DNA from: Mycobacterium sp. ACS1612
Lineage (GTDB): Bacteria > Actinomycetota > Actinomycetes > Mycobacteriales > Mycobacteriaceae
Direction of reading: 5' to 3'
DNA length: 64,000 bases
NCBI RefSeq assembly: GCF_001667505.1
Contig: NZ_LZHZ01000035.1
Span: 1 to 64,000, forward strand
The notes under the pieces are model-generated. The model was given only the letters and a program-made list of their open reading frames with translations. It did no database searches and was not told where the DNA came from. This document shows, piece by piece, positions 33,603 through 42,926 of this stretch (its first letter is position 1; every line of letters begins with the position of its first letter). The position numbers and the translations under genes were made by a program.

Positions 33603-34014
33603 CGGTGACTCCTTCGGCTCGCGGAAGCAGCATTCGTTCTACCAGCCGCGTACGGGCGGCGGAGCTCTTTCAAGACACCGCCAACTCATGTGGTCCGCGG
33701 CCAGCCGTCAGCACACACGCGTGCATGTCGACGCCGACGTCAATGAAGAAAGTGTGAGCAACGACACAGCGCCGTCGCACGAGTCGTTTCACGGCGAGCA
33801 ATCGGCGATCAACTGCGTCGCCTGCGCGCCTTGCGATTACCGCAAAACGCTGATCTGCCAACGATATCCATTGACCGTCAATCGGTAACGCCACAGCTTT
33901 GAGTCCCGATATGCACAGAGGAGCTAACGGTTTGCGTTTCTCCGGTTTCGGAAAGAATAGTGACGGCTTGGCGCCGGATTCGGCGTCGAAGTTGCAAGTT
34001 GGGAGTCGATAACG
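33603..34014. other. Intergenic region of 412 bp
   Basis: This lies between the SnoaL-like gene and the secreted protein gene at 34015. The only coding candidate is a 44-codon Cys-rich frame at 33754-33888 (listed separately). It must hold promoters for both flanking genes. I see no strong inverted repeat or RNA structure by eye. Confidence 0.5.
33754..33888 (+). CDS. Possible 44-residue Cys-rich small protein
   Basis: A GTG at 33754, preceded by GAAGAAAG, opens a 44-codon frame whose second half reads CVACAPCDYRKTLICQRYP, with four cysteines in a C-x2-C-x2-C-x8-C pattern that could bind a metal. There is no known homologue in my memory and the ribosome site is only fair. It may be a chance frame. 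Confidence 0.3.
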   Translation: MSNDTAPSHESFHGEQSAINCVACAPCDYRKTLICQRYPLTVNR

Positions 34015-34479
34015 ATGGGGCTGGCTAAGTTCGTCTCAGCAGCCATGATCGTCGGTGCGCTCGGATTCGGAGCCATTGGGCCTGGCGGGGCCGTCGCGTC
34101 CGCCGACCCGGTTGCGCCTGCACCGCTGAAGCCACATGACGATTTCTGCCCGCCATTCTGTGGCGACAACAACGGCCGGGGCAACGGTCACGGGCACGAT
34201 GACTACTGCCCGCCGTGGTGCGGCGACGGCAATCGTCACGCCGACTGGGACAAAGGCCCGTGGTGGGCCAACAACAGGCACGACTGGTGGGACGACAGCA
34301 AGGGTGCGCCACCGTGGGGCTGGGGCCCACCGCCGGCGTTCCAGTGGGCAGGCGGCCCGCCACGCCCGTTCAACTACTGGGGCTATGACGTCAACCCGGT
34401 CTGGGATGACGGCTTCCACCAGTGGGGCTTCTGGCTGTTCGGCCTCTGGGTCCCGGTCTTCGGTATCGGGGTTCAGTAA
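34015..34479 (+). CDS. Secreted Cys/His/Trp/Pro-rich protein with tandem motif
   Basis: This 154-residue exported protein has a signal peptide (MGLAKFVSAAMIVGALGFGA, cleavage likely after ASA before DPVAP). The mature chain contains two copies of an 11-residue motif, HDDFCPPFCGD at 41-51 and HDDYCPPWCGD at 61-71, exactly 20 residues apart, then a Trp/Pro/Gly-rich tail. The motif could bind metal or form a small disulfide loop. I know no function for it. Confidence 0.75.
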   Translation: MGLAKFVSAAMIVGALGFGAIGPGGAVASADPVAPAPLKPHDDFCPPFCGDNNGRGNGHGHDDYCPPWCGDGNRHADWDKGPWWANNRHDWWDDSKGAPPWGWGPPPAFQWAGGPPRPFNYWGYDVNPVWDDGFHQWGFWLFGLWVPVFGIGVQ

Positions 34480-34485
34480 CCTGCG

Positions 34486-34956
34486 TCATCCACCCTCGGG
34501 CGCTTCGACAACGGCTTTGATGCGCTCGAGGGTGGTTCGCATGTCGCGGATGTTGCGGCGCTGACGTAGCTGACCGCCCAAGATCCCGAACAGCGTCGTG
34601 AACAGGCTCTCGGGCATCTTGAACGACTCGGTCACCTCGGTGCCGCCCTCGACGGGAGTGAGCCGGTAGTGCCAGGTGTTGGCCGCCTTGTCACCGACAA
34701 GCACGTCGAAGCCGAATTCGCGGCCCGGCTCACACGCGGTCACCCGGCAGGTGGTCCAGTACACCGGTCCGATCTCGTTGCGTTTGACGTGTCCGCGGAA
34801 GCGTGCGCCGAGTGCGGGACCTGTTGCACCGTCGAGCCATTCGGCCTCCATCACTTCGGGCGAGAACTTGCCGGTATTGCGGACGTCGGCGATGAGGTGC
34901 CATACCTTGTCTGCAGGCGCAGCCATGGTCACGGTTGCCGATCCTTGCATGGTCAT
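34486..34956 (-). CDS. SRPBCC-fold (START-like) polyketide cyclase/lipid-binding protein
   Basis: This 156-residue protein has the SRPBCC pattern: ATVTMAAPADKVWHLIADVR, NTGKFSPEVMEAEW, RFRGHVKRNEIGPVYWTTCR and GTEVTESFKMPESLF. These proteins bind hydrophobic ligands. The start is decided by the ribosome site: AAGGAG abuts the ATG at 34965 with no spacing but stands 9 nt from the ATG at 34956, so the shorter form is preferred. It lies 9-18 nt after the serine hydrolase gene and is probably co-transcribed. Confidence 0.78.
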   Translation of the reverse strand: MTMQGSATVTMAAPADKVWHLIADVRNTGKFSPEVMEAEWLDGATGPALGARFRGHVKRNEIGPVYWTTCRVTACEPGREFGFDVLVGDKAANTWHYRLTPVEGGTEVTESFKMPESLFTTLFGILGGQLRQRRNIRDMRTTLERIKAVVEAPEGG

Positions 34957-34973
34957 CTCGGTCATCTCCTTCT

Positions 34974-36149
34974 TCAGCGCGGCAGCTGTGGGCCGAGCGA
35001 ATAAACGTGGTCCGGTGTCAGCTCTTTGGTGATCGCGGTCGCCAGAGCGGTGCTTGCTTCACCGCCGCGGTACTCGATGTCGGTGTTCGTCATGATGACC
35101 AGCGACGTCTGCTTCTCCGGCAGGTAGACCACGACGGTCTGATATCCGGGCAGGCTGCCGTTGTGACCGATCCACCCGCCGAGATCGAAGATGCCCAAGC
35201 CGTATCCGTCCTGCGGGGGCATCCCGGGGGAGCCGACCGTCTGCAACCGCTGCGCCTGCATCTGCGGGGTCAACAGCTTGCCGGTCGCCAACGCCACCGA
35301 CCAGGCGCGCATATCGTCGAGCGTGGAGATCATCGCCCCTGCGGCCCACGCCCACGACGGGTTCCAATCGGTGGCGACGGCCTCCTTACCGTCCGCGCCC
35401 TCGGTGTAGCCCTGTGCGTGCGGATCTGGCAAGTCGTTGCCCGCCGGAAAGCTGGTGTGGTTCAACCCCAATGGCGTCAGGATGTGGTTGCGGATGTAGT
35501 CGGCCAGCGGCTCTTTACTGACCTTTTGCACCGCCAGGCCGAGCAGGACCGTGTTGGTGTTGCTGTATTCGAACTTCTGCCCGGCAGGGAACTGATTCGG
35601 TTGCGCGAAGGCGTAGGACAGCAGTTCGCGCGGGGTGAAGGCACGGTGCGGATCGGCGAATATCGCCTGCTGGAACTCCGGTGACCCGCTGTAGTTGAAC
35701 AGCCCGCTCTGCATCCGAGCCAACTGCCGCAACGTGATCCGGTCGCCAAGCGGTACGCCGTCGACGAACTCTGCAATCGAGTCGTCGAGATTCAGCCTCC
35801 CTTGATCGGCGAGTTGCAGGAGCGCGGTGACCGTGAACGTCTTTGTGACACTGCCGATCCGACTGTAGAAGTCGGCCTTCATCGGCGCCTTTGTCACCTT
35901 GTCGGCCACCCCGAACGCGCGGACATAATCACCGTCGGGCCCCCAGATGCCGACGATGGCGCCGGGCACCGCCGCGGCCACCATGGCTTGATCGACAGCA
36001 GCGTCGAGGCGCTTGGCGAGCGCGTCGGCGATCGGCTTCAAGCGGGCGGGACTGCTGCCAGTCGGCTGCTGCGGCGGCGATTGGCCGCAGCTACAGGTCG
36101 TCAGCAGCAACGCAGCCACGATCGCGAGCGCAAAGAGCCGAGCAGTCAT
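34974..36149 (-). CDS. Lipoprotein beta-lactamase-family serine hydrolase (class C/DD-peptidase-like)
   Basis: This 391-residue protein has a lipoprotein signal (LFALAIVAALLLTTCSCGQ, Cys in the lipobox). The active-site SxxK is SVTK in SRIGSVTKTFTV, and the second motif is YSN in FEYSNTNTVLLG. The fold is the beta-lactamase/esterase/DD-peptidase superfamily. Mycobacteria have many such surface hydrolases; most are esterases or peptidases rather than true beta-lactamases. The specific substrate is unknown. Confidence 0.82.
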   Translation of the reverse strand: MTARLFALAIVAALLLTTCSCGQSPPQQPTGSSPARLKPIADALAKRLDAAVDQAMVAAAVPGAIVGIWGPDGDYVRAFGVADKVTKAPMKADFYSRIGSVTKTFTVTALLQLADQGRLNLDDSIAEFVDGVPLGDRITLRQLARMQSGLFNYSGSPEFQQAIFADPHRAFTPRELLSYAFAQPNQFPAGQKFEYSNTNTVLLGLAVQKVSKEPLADYIRNHILTPLGLNHTSFPAGNDLPDPHAQGYTEGADGKEAVATDWNPSWAWAAGAMISTLDDMRAWSVALATGKLLTPQMQAQRLQTVGSPGMPPQDGYGLGIFDLGGWIGHNGSLPGYQTVVVYLPEKQTSLVIMTNTDIEYRGGEASTALATAITKELTPDHVYSLGPQLPR

Positions 36150-36175
36150 CGCCCGCCAGATTATGCGCTGTAGTG

Positions 36176-36589
36176 CTAGCGCTCAGCTGATTCGTCCTCC
36201 GGCAGGTCGTGTCGTACGACGCGGACCTGACCGCGCGCCAGGCAGGCGGCGTAACCATGGTGTTTACCGTAGAGCTCCCACGCGGTGCGGTGCTGGTCGC
36301 TGTGCGCGTGGATCTCGTGGCCGTCGGAGAACCCGAGGTGCAGGCTGCCGTCCTCGTCCCAGCTGGCATGGGTGCAGACGGAGCCCGCGAAGTCGAACAG
36401 TGCGCGTTCGACAGGCCTGGCGGCGGTCGGATCGATCAACACCGCCTCCTCGTCGTCGCGGGCGGTCTTGGGCAGCGTGAGATAGAACGGCACCGCGATG
36501 ACGAGTTCATTGTCGTCGAGCTTGAGCACCAGTCCGCCACGGAACTTGATCCGCGTAACCACACAGCCCCGGATCCACGGATCGCTCAT
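36176..36589 (-). CDS. DUF6188-like conserved protein
   Basis: This 137-residue soluble protein begins MSDPWIRGCVVTRIKFRGGL and has LVLKLDDNELVIAVPFYLTL and SWDEDGSLHLGFSDGHEIHA, a pattern I associate with the mycobacterial DUF6188 family, with moderate certainty. The function is unknown. A GGTGAAG precedes the ATG at 36589. It is divergent from the LLM oxidoreductase gene, with starts 68 nt apart. Confidence 0.7.
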   Translation of the reverse strand: MSDPWIRGCVVTRIKFRGGLVLKLDDNELVIAVPFYLTLPKTARDDEEAVLIDPTAARPVERALFDFAGSVCTHASWDEDGSLHLGFSDGHEIHAHSDQHRTAWELYGKHHGYAACLARGQVRVVRHDLPEDESAER

Positions 36590-36657
36590 TTCTTCACCTT
36601 CGTCCCTGCAGGCGACTGCGCACAAGGGTTGTGGCCGCCTTTCCGTAGCATCGGGTC

Positions 36658-37539
36658 GTGAAGATTCGGTTCGGCATCGGACTGGGCGCGGACACGGGTC
36701 CGGAACAACTGGCCGGCATCGTCGACCATCTCGAGGCGACCCGCGTCGACTCGCTGTGGTTCTCGGAGTTGGTGTATTCCAAGGCCGTCGACCCGTTCGT
36801 CGGGATGGCTTTCGCGTTGGCCAGGACGACGAAGCTGAAGGTCGGTACATCGGTCGCGGTGCTGCCCGGCCGGCACCCGGTTCTGGTGGCCAAACAGCTG
36901 GCGTCGTTGGCGGCGCTGGCGCCCAAGCGGGTGCTGCCGGTGTTCGGGCTGCGCTCGGCGATACCCGCGGAGCGGGAGATCTTCGTGGTGCCCGACGGCG
37001 AACGCGCGGCCGTCTTCGACGAATCGCTGCGACTGTTGAGATCGGTTCTGGAACAAGACGATGTCGCGTTCGAGGGCGAGTATTTCGCTGTCAGCGCCGC
37101 CGACGTCGAACCGCGCCCGGTCAAGCCGCTGGACCTGTGGCTCGGCGGTTCGGCGCCTGCGGCGTTTCGCCGTATCGGGGAACTCGGCGACGGATGGCTC
37201 GGCAGTTTCCTCACCCCCGACGAGGCGCGCCGCGGCCGGGAGCAGATTCAGCGCGCCGCCGCCGCAGCAGGCCGCGAAATCGAACCTGACCACTTCGGGA
37301 TCAACCTCGCTGTCAGCGACGGCGACGTGCCTGACGCCTTGGCGGCAGCGGTCAGGCGGCGTCGGCCGGACGTCGATCCCACCGAGTTGATCGCGAGCGG
37401 TTGGCCACAGTTACACCGTCAACTGGATGGTTATCTAGCGGCGGGGCTGACCAAATTCGTGATCCGGCCCGCACTGCATGCGGACATGGCCGCGTTCATC
37501 GACCGATTCGTGGCCGAACTGGGTCCGCGGCAGAACTGA
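36658..37539 (+). CDS. LLM-class F420-dependent oxidoreductase
   Basis: This 293-residue luciferase-like barrel contains IRFGIGLGADTGPEQLAGIV, TTKLKVGTSVAVLPGRHPVL, and PVKPLDLWLGGSAPAAFRRI. Mycobacterial proteins of this type generally use coenzyme F420 rather than FMN. It starts with GTG at 36658. No neighbour explains its substrate. It differs from the SfnG-like LLM protein at 22410 in length and motif choice. Confidence 0.8.
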   Translation: MKIRFGIGLGADTGPEQLAGIVDHLEATRVDSLWFSELVYSKAVDPFVGMAFALARTTKLKVGTSVAVLPGRHPVLVAKQLASLAALAPKRVLPVFGLRSAIPAEREIFVVPDGERAAVFDESLRLLRSVLEQDDVAFEGEYFAVSAADVEPRPVKPLDLWLGGSAPAAFRRIGELGDGWLGSFLTPDEARRGREQIQRAAAAAGREIEPDHFGINLAVSDGDVPDALAAAVRRRRPDVDPTELIASGWPQLHRQLDGYLAAGLTKFVIRPALHADMAAFIDRFVAELGPRQN

Positions 37540-37632
37540 GCGGTCGGTGAACCGCGACGACGATGCCTTCGTGTCTAGAAGTGTGCGACGCAGGTCCGCC
37601 GCATGCTTCCGCTTGAGCGAAGGAGATGCCCG

Positions 37633-38133
37633 ATGAGCTCCCGATTTTCGCGTTTGATCCGATCGCTCGTGCTGAGTGGGGTCGCCGCGCTGACGTTCGG
37701 CTTGATCAGTGCACCCGCCGCGGTTGCCGACGACCGGTTGCAGTTCACCGGGTCGACGTTGTCGGGCGCCCCGTTCTCCGGATCGAGCCTGGCGGGTAAA
37801 CCCGCCGTTTTGTGGTTCTGGACGCCGTGGTGTCCGTTCTGCAACGCCGAGGCGCCGAACGTCAGCCAGGTAGCGGCTGCCAATCCGAGAGTCACCTTCG
37901 TAGGGGTGGCGGCACGCTCCGACGTGGCGGCGATGCAGGCCTTCGTCTCGAAGTACAACCTGAACTTCACCAACCTCAACGACGCCGACGGATCGATCTG
38001 GGCCCGCTACAACGTTCCGTGGCAACCGGCCTACGTCTTCTACCGGTCCGACGGATCGTCGACATTCGTGAACAACCCCACCTCGGCCATGCCCGCTCAG
38101 GAATTGTCCGACCGGGTCGCGGCGCTGGCCTAG
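37633..38133 (+). CDS. mpt53: Secreted thioredoxin-like protein MPT53/DsbE
   Basis: This 166-residue protein has a signal peptide (cleavage near VADDRLQ) and a thioredoxin domain with the active site WTPWCPFC (C67, C70). It follows M. tuberculosis MPT53 (Rv2878c) almost residue for residue in VSKYNLNFTNLNDADG and ARYNVPWQPAYVFYR. It oxidises unfolded exported proteins. AGGAG at 37621 fits the ATG at 37633. It is followed 7 nt later by the CcdA gene that supplies or removes electrons. Confidence 0.93.
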   Translation: MSSRFSRLIRSLVLSGVAALTFGLISAPAAVADDRLQFTGSTLSGAPFSGSSLAGKPAVLWFWTPWCPFCNAEAPNVSQVAAANPRVTFVGVAARSDVAAMQAFVSKYNLNFTNLNDADGSIWARYNVPWQPAYVFYRSDGSSTFVNNPTSAMPAQELSDRVAALA

Positions 38134-38140
38134 CGGCGGC

Positions 38141-39016
38141 ATGGACCAAGACCTGCTGGGCTTGGCCTTCGCCGCGGGCCTGGTGGCGGCACTGAACCCG
38201 TGCGGATTCGCCATGTTGCCCGCCTATCTCGCTCTTGTGGTCCGAAGCGAGGACACCAGCAGGCGAGCGGCGATGGCGCGTGCGGTGACCGCCACAGCGG
38301 CCATGGCACTAGGCTTCATCGCGGTCTTCACCGGTTTCGGTTTGCTCACGGTGTCGGTTGCCTCGACCGTGCAGCGCTACCTTCCGTACGTCACCACGGT
38401 GATCGGTGTCGGCCTTGTCGCCCTTGGGGTTTGGTTGCTCGCCGGGCGTGAGATCACCCCACTGCGCCCGCTGGCGCGGGGCGCGCGCAGGGCGCCGACG
38501 GCCCGACTCGGATCGATGTTCGGCTACGGCGTCGGCTACGCGATCGCGTCTGTATCGTGCACGGTCGGGCCGTTTCTGGCGGTCACCGCCGCGGGGCTGC
38601 GCAGCGGTTCTGCCGTCGGCGCGGTAGCGGTGTACCTCGCCTACGCGGGTGGTTTCACCCTCGTGGTCGGCGTGCTGGCCGTGGCCGCCGCGGTGACCGC
38701 GTCGACCGTCACAGCGCGGATCCGCCGAATCATGCCGTACGTCAACCGCATCAGCGGCGCACTGCTCGTCGTTGTCGGCGGCTACGTCGGCTACTACGGG
38801 TTCTACGAGATCCGGCTGTTCGGTGGCAACGGCAACGCAGAAGACCCGGTGATCGGGGCGGCGGGCCGGGTGCAGGGTGCGATCGCCAGCTGGGTGCATC
38901 AGCACGGCGCGTGGCCGTGGTTGGCCGCGTTGATGGTAGTGGTGGTGGTCGGGGCGGCTAGTGTGCGTGCGAGATATCGCCGTGCAGATCGGGCCACGGC
39001 GGGCGACGAATCATAG
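38141..39016 (+). CDS. CcdA/DsbD-like membrane thiol-disulfide transporter
   Basis: This 291-residue protein has six or more hydrophobic segments. The two conserved cysteines are in AALNPCGFAMLPAYLAL and ASVSCTVGPFLAVTA, the pair that passes electrons across the membrane in CcdA/DsbD proteins. It matches M. tuberculosis Rv2877c, next to mpt53 there too. The last 59 nt overlap the convergent gene at 38958. It probably keeps MPT53 in its working redox state. Confidence 0.9.
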   Translation: MDQDLLGLAFAAGLVAALNPCGFAMLPAYLALVVRSEDTSRRAAMARAVTATAAMALGFIAVFTGFGLLTVSVASTVQRYLPYVTTVIGVGLVALGVWLLAGREITPLRPLARGARRAPTARLGSMFGYGVGYAIASVSCTVGPFLAVTAAGLRSGSAVGAVAVYLAYAGGFTLVVGVLAVAAAVTASTVTARIRRIMPYVNRISGALLVVVGGYVGYYGFYEIRLFGGNGNAEDPVIGAAGRVQGAIASWVHQHGAWPWLAALMVVVVVGAASVRARYRRADRATAGDES

Positions 39017-39272
39017 CCATGCCCGCCAGCGCCGTGGCGACCAGTCCGACCAGGATGCCCATCAGCGCGATCCGGCCGGTGTCCGCGGCGGGCACCCACG
39101 TCGCGTTGCCGTCCTTGATCACGTAGATCCCCGCGGGACGGGAATCGGCTCCGCGCGTGACCGGGATGACCGTTGAGCCGTCAGCGGTCTGGTACGCCTC
39201 CCCGAACGCGCGGGCGGCGTCGGCGGTGGCCTCGACCGAACCGATGGGTTCTCGTGGCTGGCGAAGATTCAT
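38958..39272 (-). CDS. Conserved membrane protein (Rv2876-like)
   Basis: This 104-residue protein has one C-terminal membrane segment (RIALMGILVGLVATALAGMA, about residues 67-86). The length and position next to mpt53-ccdA equal M. tuberculosis Rv2876. The N-terminal 65 residues are soluble and Ala/Asp-rich. The function is unknown; linkage to the disulfide system is by position only. It overlaps the ccdA 3' end by 59 nt. Confidence 0.75.
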   Translation of the reverse strand: MNLRQPREPIGSVEATADAARAFGEAYQTADGSTVIPVTRGADSRPAGIYVIKDGNATWVPAADTGRIALMGILVGLVATALAGMAMIRRPPWPDLHGDISHAH

Positions 39273-39307
39273 GGTCTCCTGCTTACTACACAGGAAGGAG
39301 GCTCGCG

Positions 39308-39595
39308 ATGGTGATTGTCGCAGGACACGTCGTGGTCGACCCGACGCAACGTGACGACTATCTCGCCGGCTGCGTAAAGGTGGTTCGTCAGGCGCGCCGC
39401 ACTGCGGGCTGCCTTGATTTCTCGATCACGGCGGACCTGCTCGAGCCAGGCCGGGTAAACATCTTCGAACGGTGGGAATCGCAGGCTGCGGTCGAAGCCT
39501 TCCGCGGCAGTGGCCCCAGCGACGAACAGGGCGCCGCGATCGAAGCGGGTTCGGTCGCCGAGTACGACGTCGAAGGTGAGCGCAGTCTGTTCTGA
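39308..39595 (+). CDS. Antibiotic biosynthesis monooxygenase (ABM)-type small protein
   Basis: This 95-residue ferredoxin-like fold has MVIVAGHVVVDPTQRDDYLA, ARRTAGCLDFSITADLLEPG and VNIFERWESQAAVEAFR, the pattern of putative quinol monooxygenases. AGGAAGGAGG at 39292-39301 is a strong ribosome site for the ATG at 39308. It probably acts as a dimer on quinones or aromatic compounds. It is followed by a convergent gene 5 nt away. Confidence 0.8.
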   Translation: MVIVAGHVVVDPTQRDDYLAGCVKVVRQARRTAGCLDFSITADLLEPGRVNIFERWESQAAVEAFRGSGPSDEQGAAIEAGSVAEYDVEGERSLF

Positions 39596-39600
39596 AAACC

Positions 39601-40179
39601 TCATGCACCGCAATAGGAATGCGTCGAATAGTCGAGCCCTTGCCGGTACAGCGGGTCGAGCGTGCGGGCGGCGGCTACGGTGGCTTTGGCATCGTCGAGG
39701 GTGCGGAGGCAGTCGGGGGAGTGCAGCACCGGGGACTGGGCAGCGATCTGCTCGACCATCTGAGCGTTCAACCGATCGATGACGTCTCGTGACGCGGTCA
39801 GGTCGGGCGCTTGGGCGGGCGCCAATGAGGGGTCGAGCTTCCACTGGCCGAAGCGGGTGTACTCGATGCCCGTGGTGGCGTCTATCTGATCGGTGAAAAT
39901 CCGCCTGACGTACCCGCTGTCCACTCCTCTGCGGTTGGCGTCGGCCGCCACCGTGGACAACACCTGTTCGACACGTGGCGGATCTTCGATCGAACCGCCC
40001 TTGATCCACTTGGTCGCCGCCACCGGGTCCGCCGTCTGCAGCCGTTGAGCGGCCGCATCCACCAGTGCCACCAGAGGATTGGCGTCGTCGCCCCGCGCGG
40101 GCGCCATCGGCAGCATCGCGAAGGCCGCCGCGGCACACAGTGCGGTCGCACCGGGCAGGACGGCGTCACCGAATTTCAT
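39601..40179 (-). CDS. Secreted chorismate mutase (AroQ gamma type)
   Basis: This 192-residue exported protein matches the secreted chorismate mutase of M. tuberculosis (Rv1885c) from memory: LVALVDAAAQRLQTADPVAA, KWIKGGSIEDPPRVEQVL, GIEYTRFGQWKLDPSLAPAQ and PDLTASRDVIDRLN. The signal peptide ends near ARGDD. A C-terminal Cys pair (SPDCLRTL, HSYCGA) can form a disulfide. GAAGGAG fits the ATG at 40179 and excludes the longer frame. The reason mycobacteria export this shikimate-pathway enzyme is unsettled. Confidence 0.9.
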   Translation of the reverse strand: MKFGDAVLPGATALCAAAAFAMLPMAPARGDDANPLVALVDAAAQRLQTADPVAATKWIKGGSIEDPPRVEQVLSTVAADANRRGVDSGYVRRIFTDQIDATTGIEYTRFGQWKLDPSLAPAQAPDLTASRDVIDRLNAQMVEQIAAQSPVLHSPDCLRTLDDAKATVAAARTLDPLYRQGLDYSTHSYCGA

Positions 40180-40305
40180 GATTCTCCTTCTGTAGCTAAT
40201 GGTTTCGCGGTTGCTGAAGCGGCCGAGGCAGCATTTGAGCAAACCGCCTCGCGTCGCATCCCATCGACATAACATTGGCCGACGGGGCGTAGAAGGGGGA
40301 CAGCC

Positions 40306-40503
40306 ATGACCGTCAGAACAGAGCCCAGGTGCCTGCACATGCTGCTGGACGAACTCGGAGTCAAACACTTATCCGTGGACAAGCAACTGCCAGCGCTGCG
40401 CGCCTGGCTCGCCACCCACGCTCCGAGCCGACCTCTCCGAATCAGCATGTGCTGCAACGGCTATGGGCTGCTACTCAAGGAGTCGTCGGCCATCCACAAC
40501 TGA
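40306..40503 (+). CDS. Small hypothetical protein (65 residues)
   Basis: AAGGGGG stands 6 nt before the ATG at 40306. The peptide starts MTVRTEPRCLHMLLDELGV and ends MCCNGYGLLLKESSAIHN, with three Cys in total. It has no signal or membrane segment. It is convergent with another small gene 5 nt away, which supports both being genuine genes. The family is unrecognised. Confidence 0.45.
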   Translation: MTVRTEPRCLHMLLDELGVKHLSVDKQLPALRAWLATHAPSRPLRISMCCNGYGLLLKESSAIHN

Positions 40504-40507
40504 GTTC

Positions 40508-40663
40508 TCAGCGGTCGAACTCCGATTCGTCGTCCGGGACGGCGATGGCCTGCTCGATCAGATCGGCTTCGTTGGCTTCCCACCCCCTGCCGCTCGCGAC
40601 GCGATCCGCCTCGAGCCACGTGTTGTCGTCGTCGGCGAATGCGATGTCGTCAGGGGTGGTCAT
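40508..40663 (-). CDS. Small acidic hypothetical protein (51 residues)
   Basis: This 51-codon gene begins with ATG at 40663 after GGAGG at 7-nt spacing. The protein (MTTPDDIAFADDDNTWLEAD at the start, ending PDDESEFDR) is very acidic, with the look of small mycobacterial proteins found beside DUF1918 genes. It probably shares a transcript with the DUF1918 gene 31 nt upstream. The function is unknown. Confidence 0.6.
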   Translation of the reverse strand: MTTPDDIAFADDDNTWLEADRVASGRGWEANEADLIEQAIAVPDDESEFDR

Positions 40664-40694
40664 GACCAGCCTCCGTCCCGTCCCCGGTTCTCGA

Positions 40695-40919
40695 CTATCC
40701 AGATCGATGCCGCGCGTCCGCCGCTTCCTGCTCGGCCGGTGTGACGACGACTGCGTCCGGGCCCGGATACACCGTAGCGGTGTGATCGGTGCTCAGCCAC
40801 CGGACCACATACGGCGGTGACCCGTCGTCCGAACGGACCTCGGTGATGACGCCGCGCCGATCGTGTTGCTCGACAGTGGTCCCCTTGACCACCAAGTAAT
40901 CGCCGACTTTGGCTTTCAT
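40695..40919 (-). CDS. DUF1918 protein
   Basis: This 74-residue protein starts MKAKVGDYLVVKGTTVEQHD, followed by RRGVITEVRSDDGSPPYVVR and STDHTATVYPGPDAVVV, the compact beta-barrel (SH3-like) pattern of DUF1918. The family is common in actinobacteria and has no proven function. AAAGGAGTG precedes the ATG. It is divergent from the antigen 85-like gene across about 110 nt. Confidence 0.82.
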   Translation of the reverse strand: MKAKVGDYLVVKGTTVEQHDRRGVITEVRSDDGSPPYVVRWLSTDHTATVYPGPDAVVVTPAEQEAADARHRSG

Positions 40920-40973
40920 CGTTCACTCCTTTCGGCTCCGGTCGTTTTCGATTGTCCCCCCATCGCGGTGTAA

Positions 40974-42002
<1,029 letters not shown>

Positions 42003-42006
42003 CCGG

Positions 42007-42924
42007 TCACAGGTCACGCGACCAGAATTCGCCGACGAGGTCGTGTCCGAAGCTGTGATGCGGCTCGCGGCGGTCGCATCGGAAGCCCGCCCGCTGGTAG
42101 ATCCGGCGGGCGGCGAGCAGGACGTCGTTGGTCCACAACGTGATTCGGTGGTAGCCGGCCCGCCGGGCGAATCGCAGGCATTCGTCCACCAGTCGGGTGC
42201 CCACCCCGCTGCCGCGCGCTGAGGGCTCGACGAGCAGCAGTCGCAGCTGTGCGGTGGCTTCCTCGTCGGGGTGGTTGGTGCAGAACACACAGCCGACCCG
42301 CTCACCGTCCAACTCGGCGATCCACGCCGCTTCGCGTCTGGCGTCGTCGCGGTCGGCGAAGTCGGCAACGATGCGGGCCACCAGCGCCTCGAACGTCGCA
42401 TCCCAGCCGTACTCGGCGGCGTACCGGTGACCGTGCCGCTCGATCACCCAGCCGAGGTCTCCCGGCGCGGGCGCGCGCAGCACCAGCCCAGTCCGGGGCG
42501 GCGCATCGCCCAGCGCGCGGCGGATGCGCGCCATCGCGGAAACGAGATCCGCACGCAGGCCCTCGTCGAGCGGTGCCAACATCGTTGCGATCGCGTCCGC
42601 CTGCAACCGGTCCAGCTTCTCGAAGGCGCGCCGGCCGTCCTCGGTCAACCGCACCACCTGTCGCCGTGCATCAACCGACGACTTCTCCCGCGTCACCAAG
42701 CCCGACGCGGTGAAATTCGACAGGATGCGGCTGAGGTAACCGGCGTCGAGCCCCAGATCGCCGCGCAGGTCGGCAACCGCGGCATGGTCGCGATTCGCCA
42801 GTTCGAACAACACTCTGGCCTCGGTCAACCCGAACGCCGACCCGACCAGGTCGGGCTGCAGCAGACCCAGAACCCGGGTGTAGAAGCGGTTGAAGCCGCG
42901 GACATCGTCGACCACCTGAGACAT
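42007..42924 (-). CDS. MarR-family regulator fused to GNAT acetyltransferase
   Basis: This 305-residue two-domain protein has residues 1 to about 135 forming a MarR winged helix (LTEARVLFELANRDHAAVAD, DAGYLSRILSNFTASGLVTR, DARRQVVRLTEDGRRAFEKL) and about 145-305 forming a GNAT acetyltransferase with the acetyl-CoA loop VEPSARGSGVGTRLV. Such fusions exist, but their substrates are mostly unknown. I chose ATG 42924 because tandem operator-like repeats at 42927-42960 occupy the longer frame. Autoregulation is likely. Confidence 0.82.
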   Translation of the reverse strand: MSQVVDDVRGFNRFYTRVLGLLQPDLVGSAFGLTEARVLFELANRDHAAVADLRGDLGLDAGYLSRILSNFTASGLVTREKSSVDARRQVVRLTEDGRRAFEKLDRLQADAIATMLAPLDEGLRADLVSAMARIRRALGDAPPRTGLVLRAPAPGDLGWVIERHGHRYAAEYGWDATFEALVARIVADFADRDDARREAAWIAELDGERVGCVFCTNHPDEEATAQLRLLLVEPSARGSGVGTRLVDECLRFARRAGYHRITLWTNDVLLAARRIYQRAGFRCDRREPHHSFGHDLVGEFWSRDL

Positions 42925-42926
42925 AA

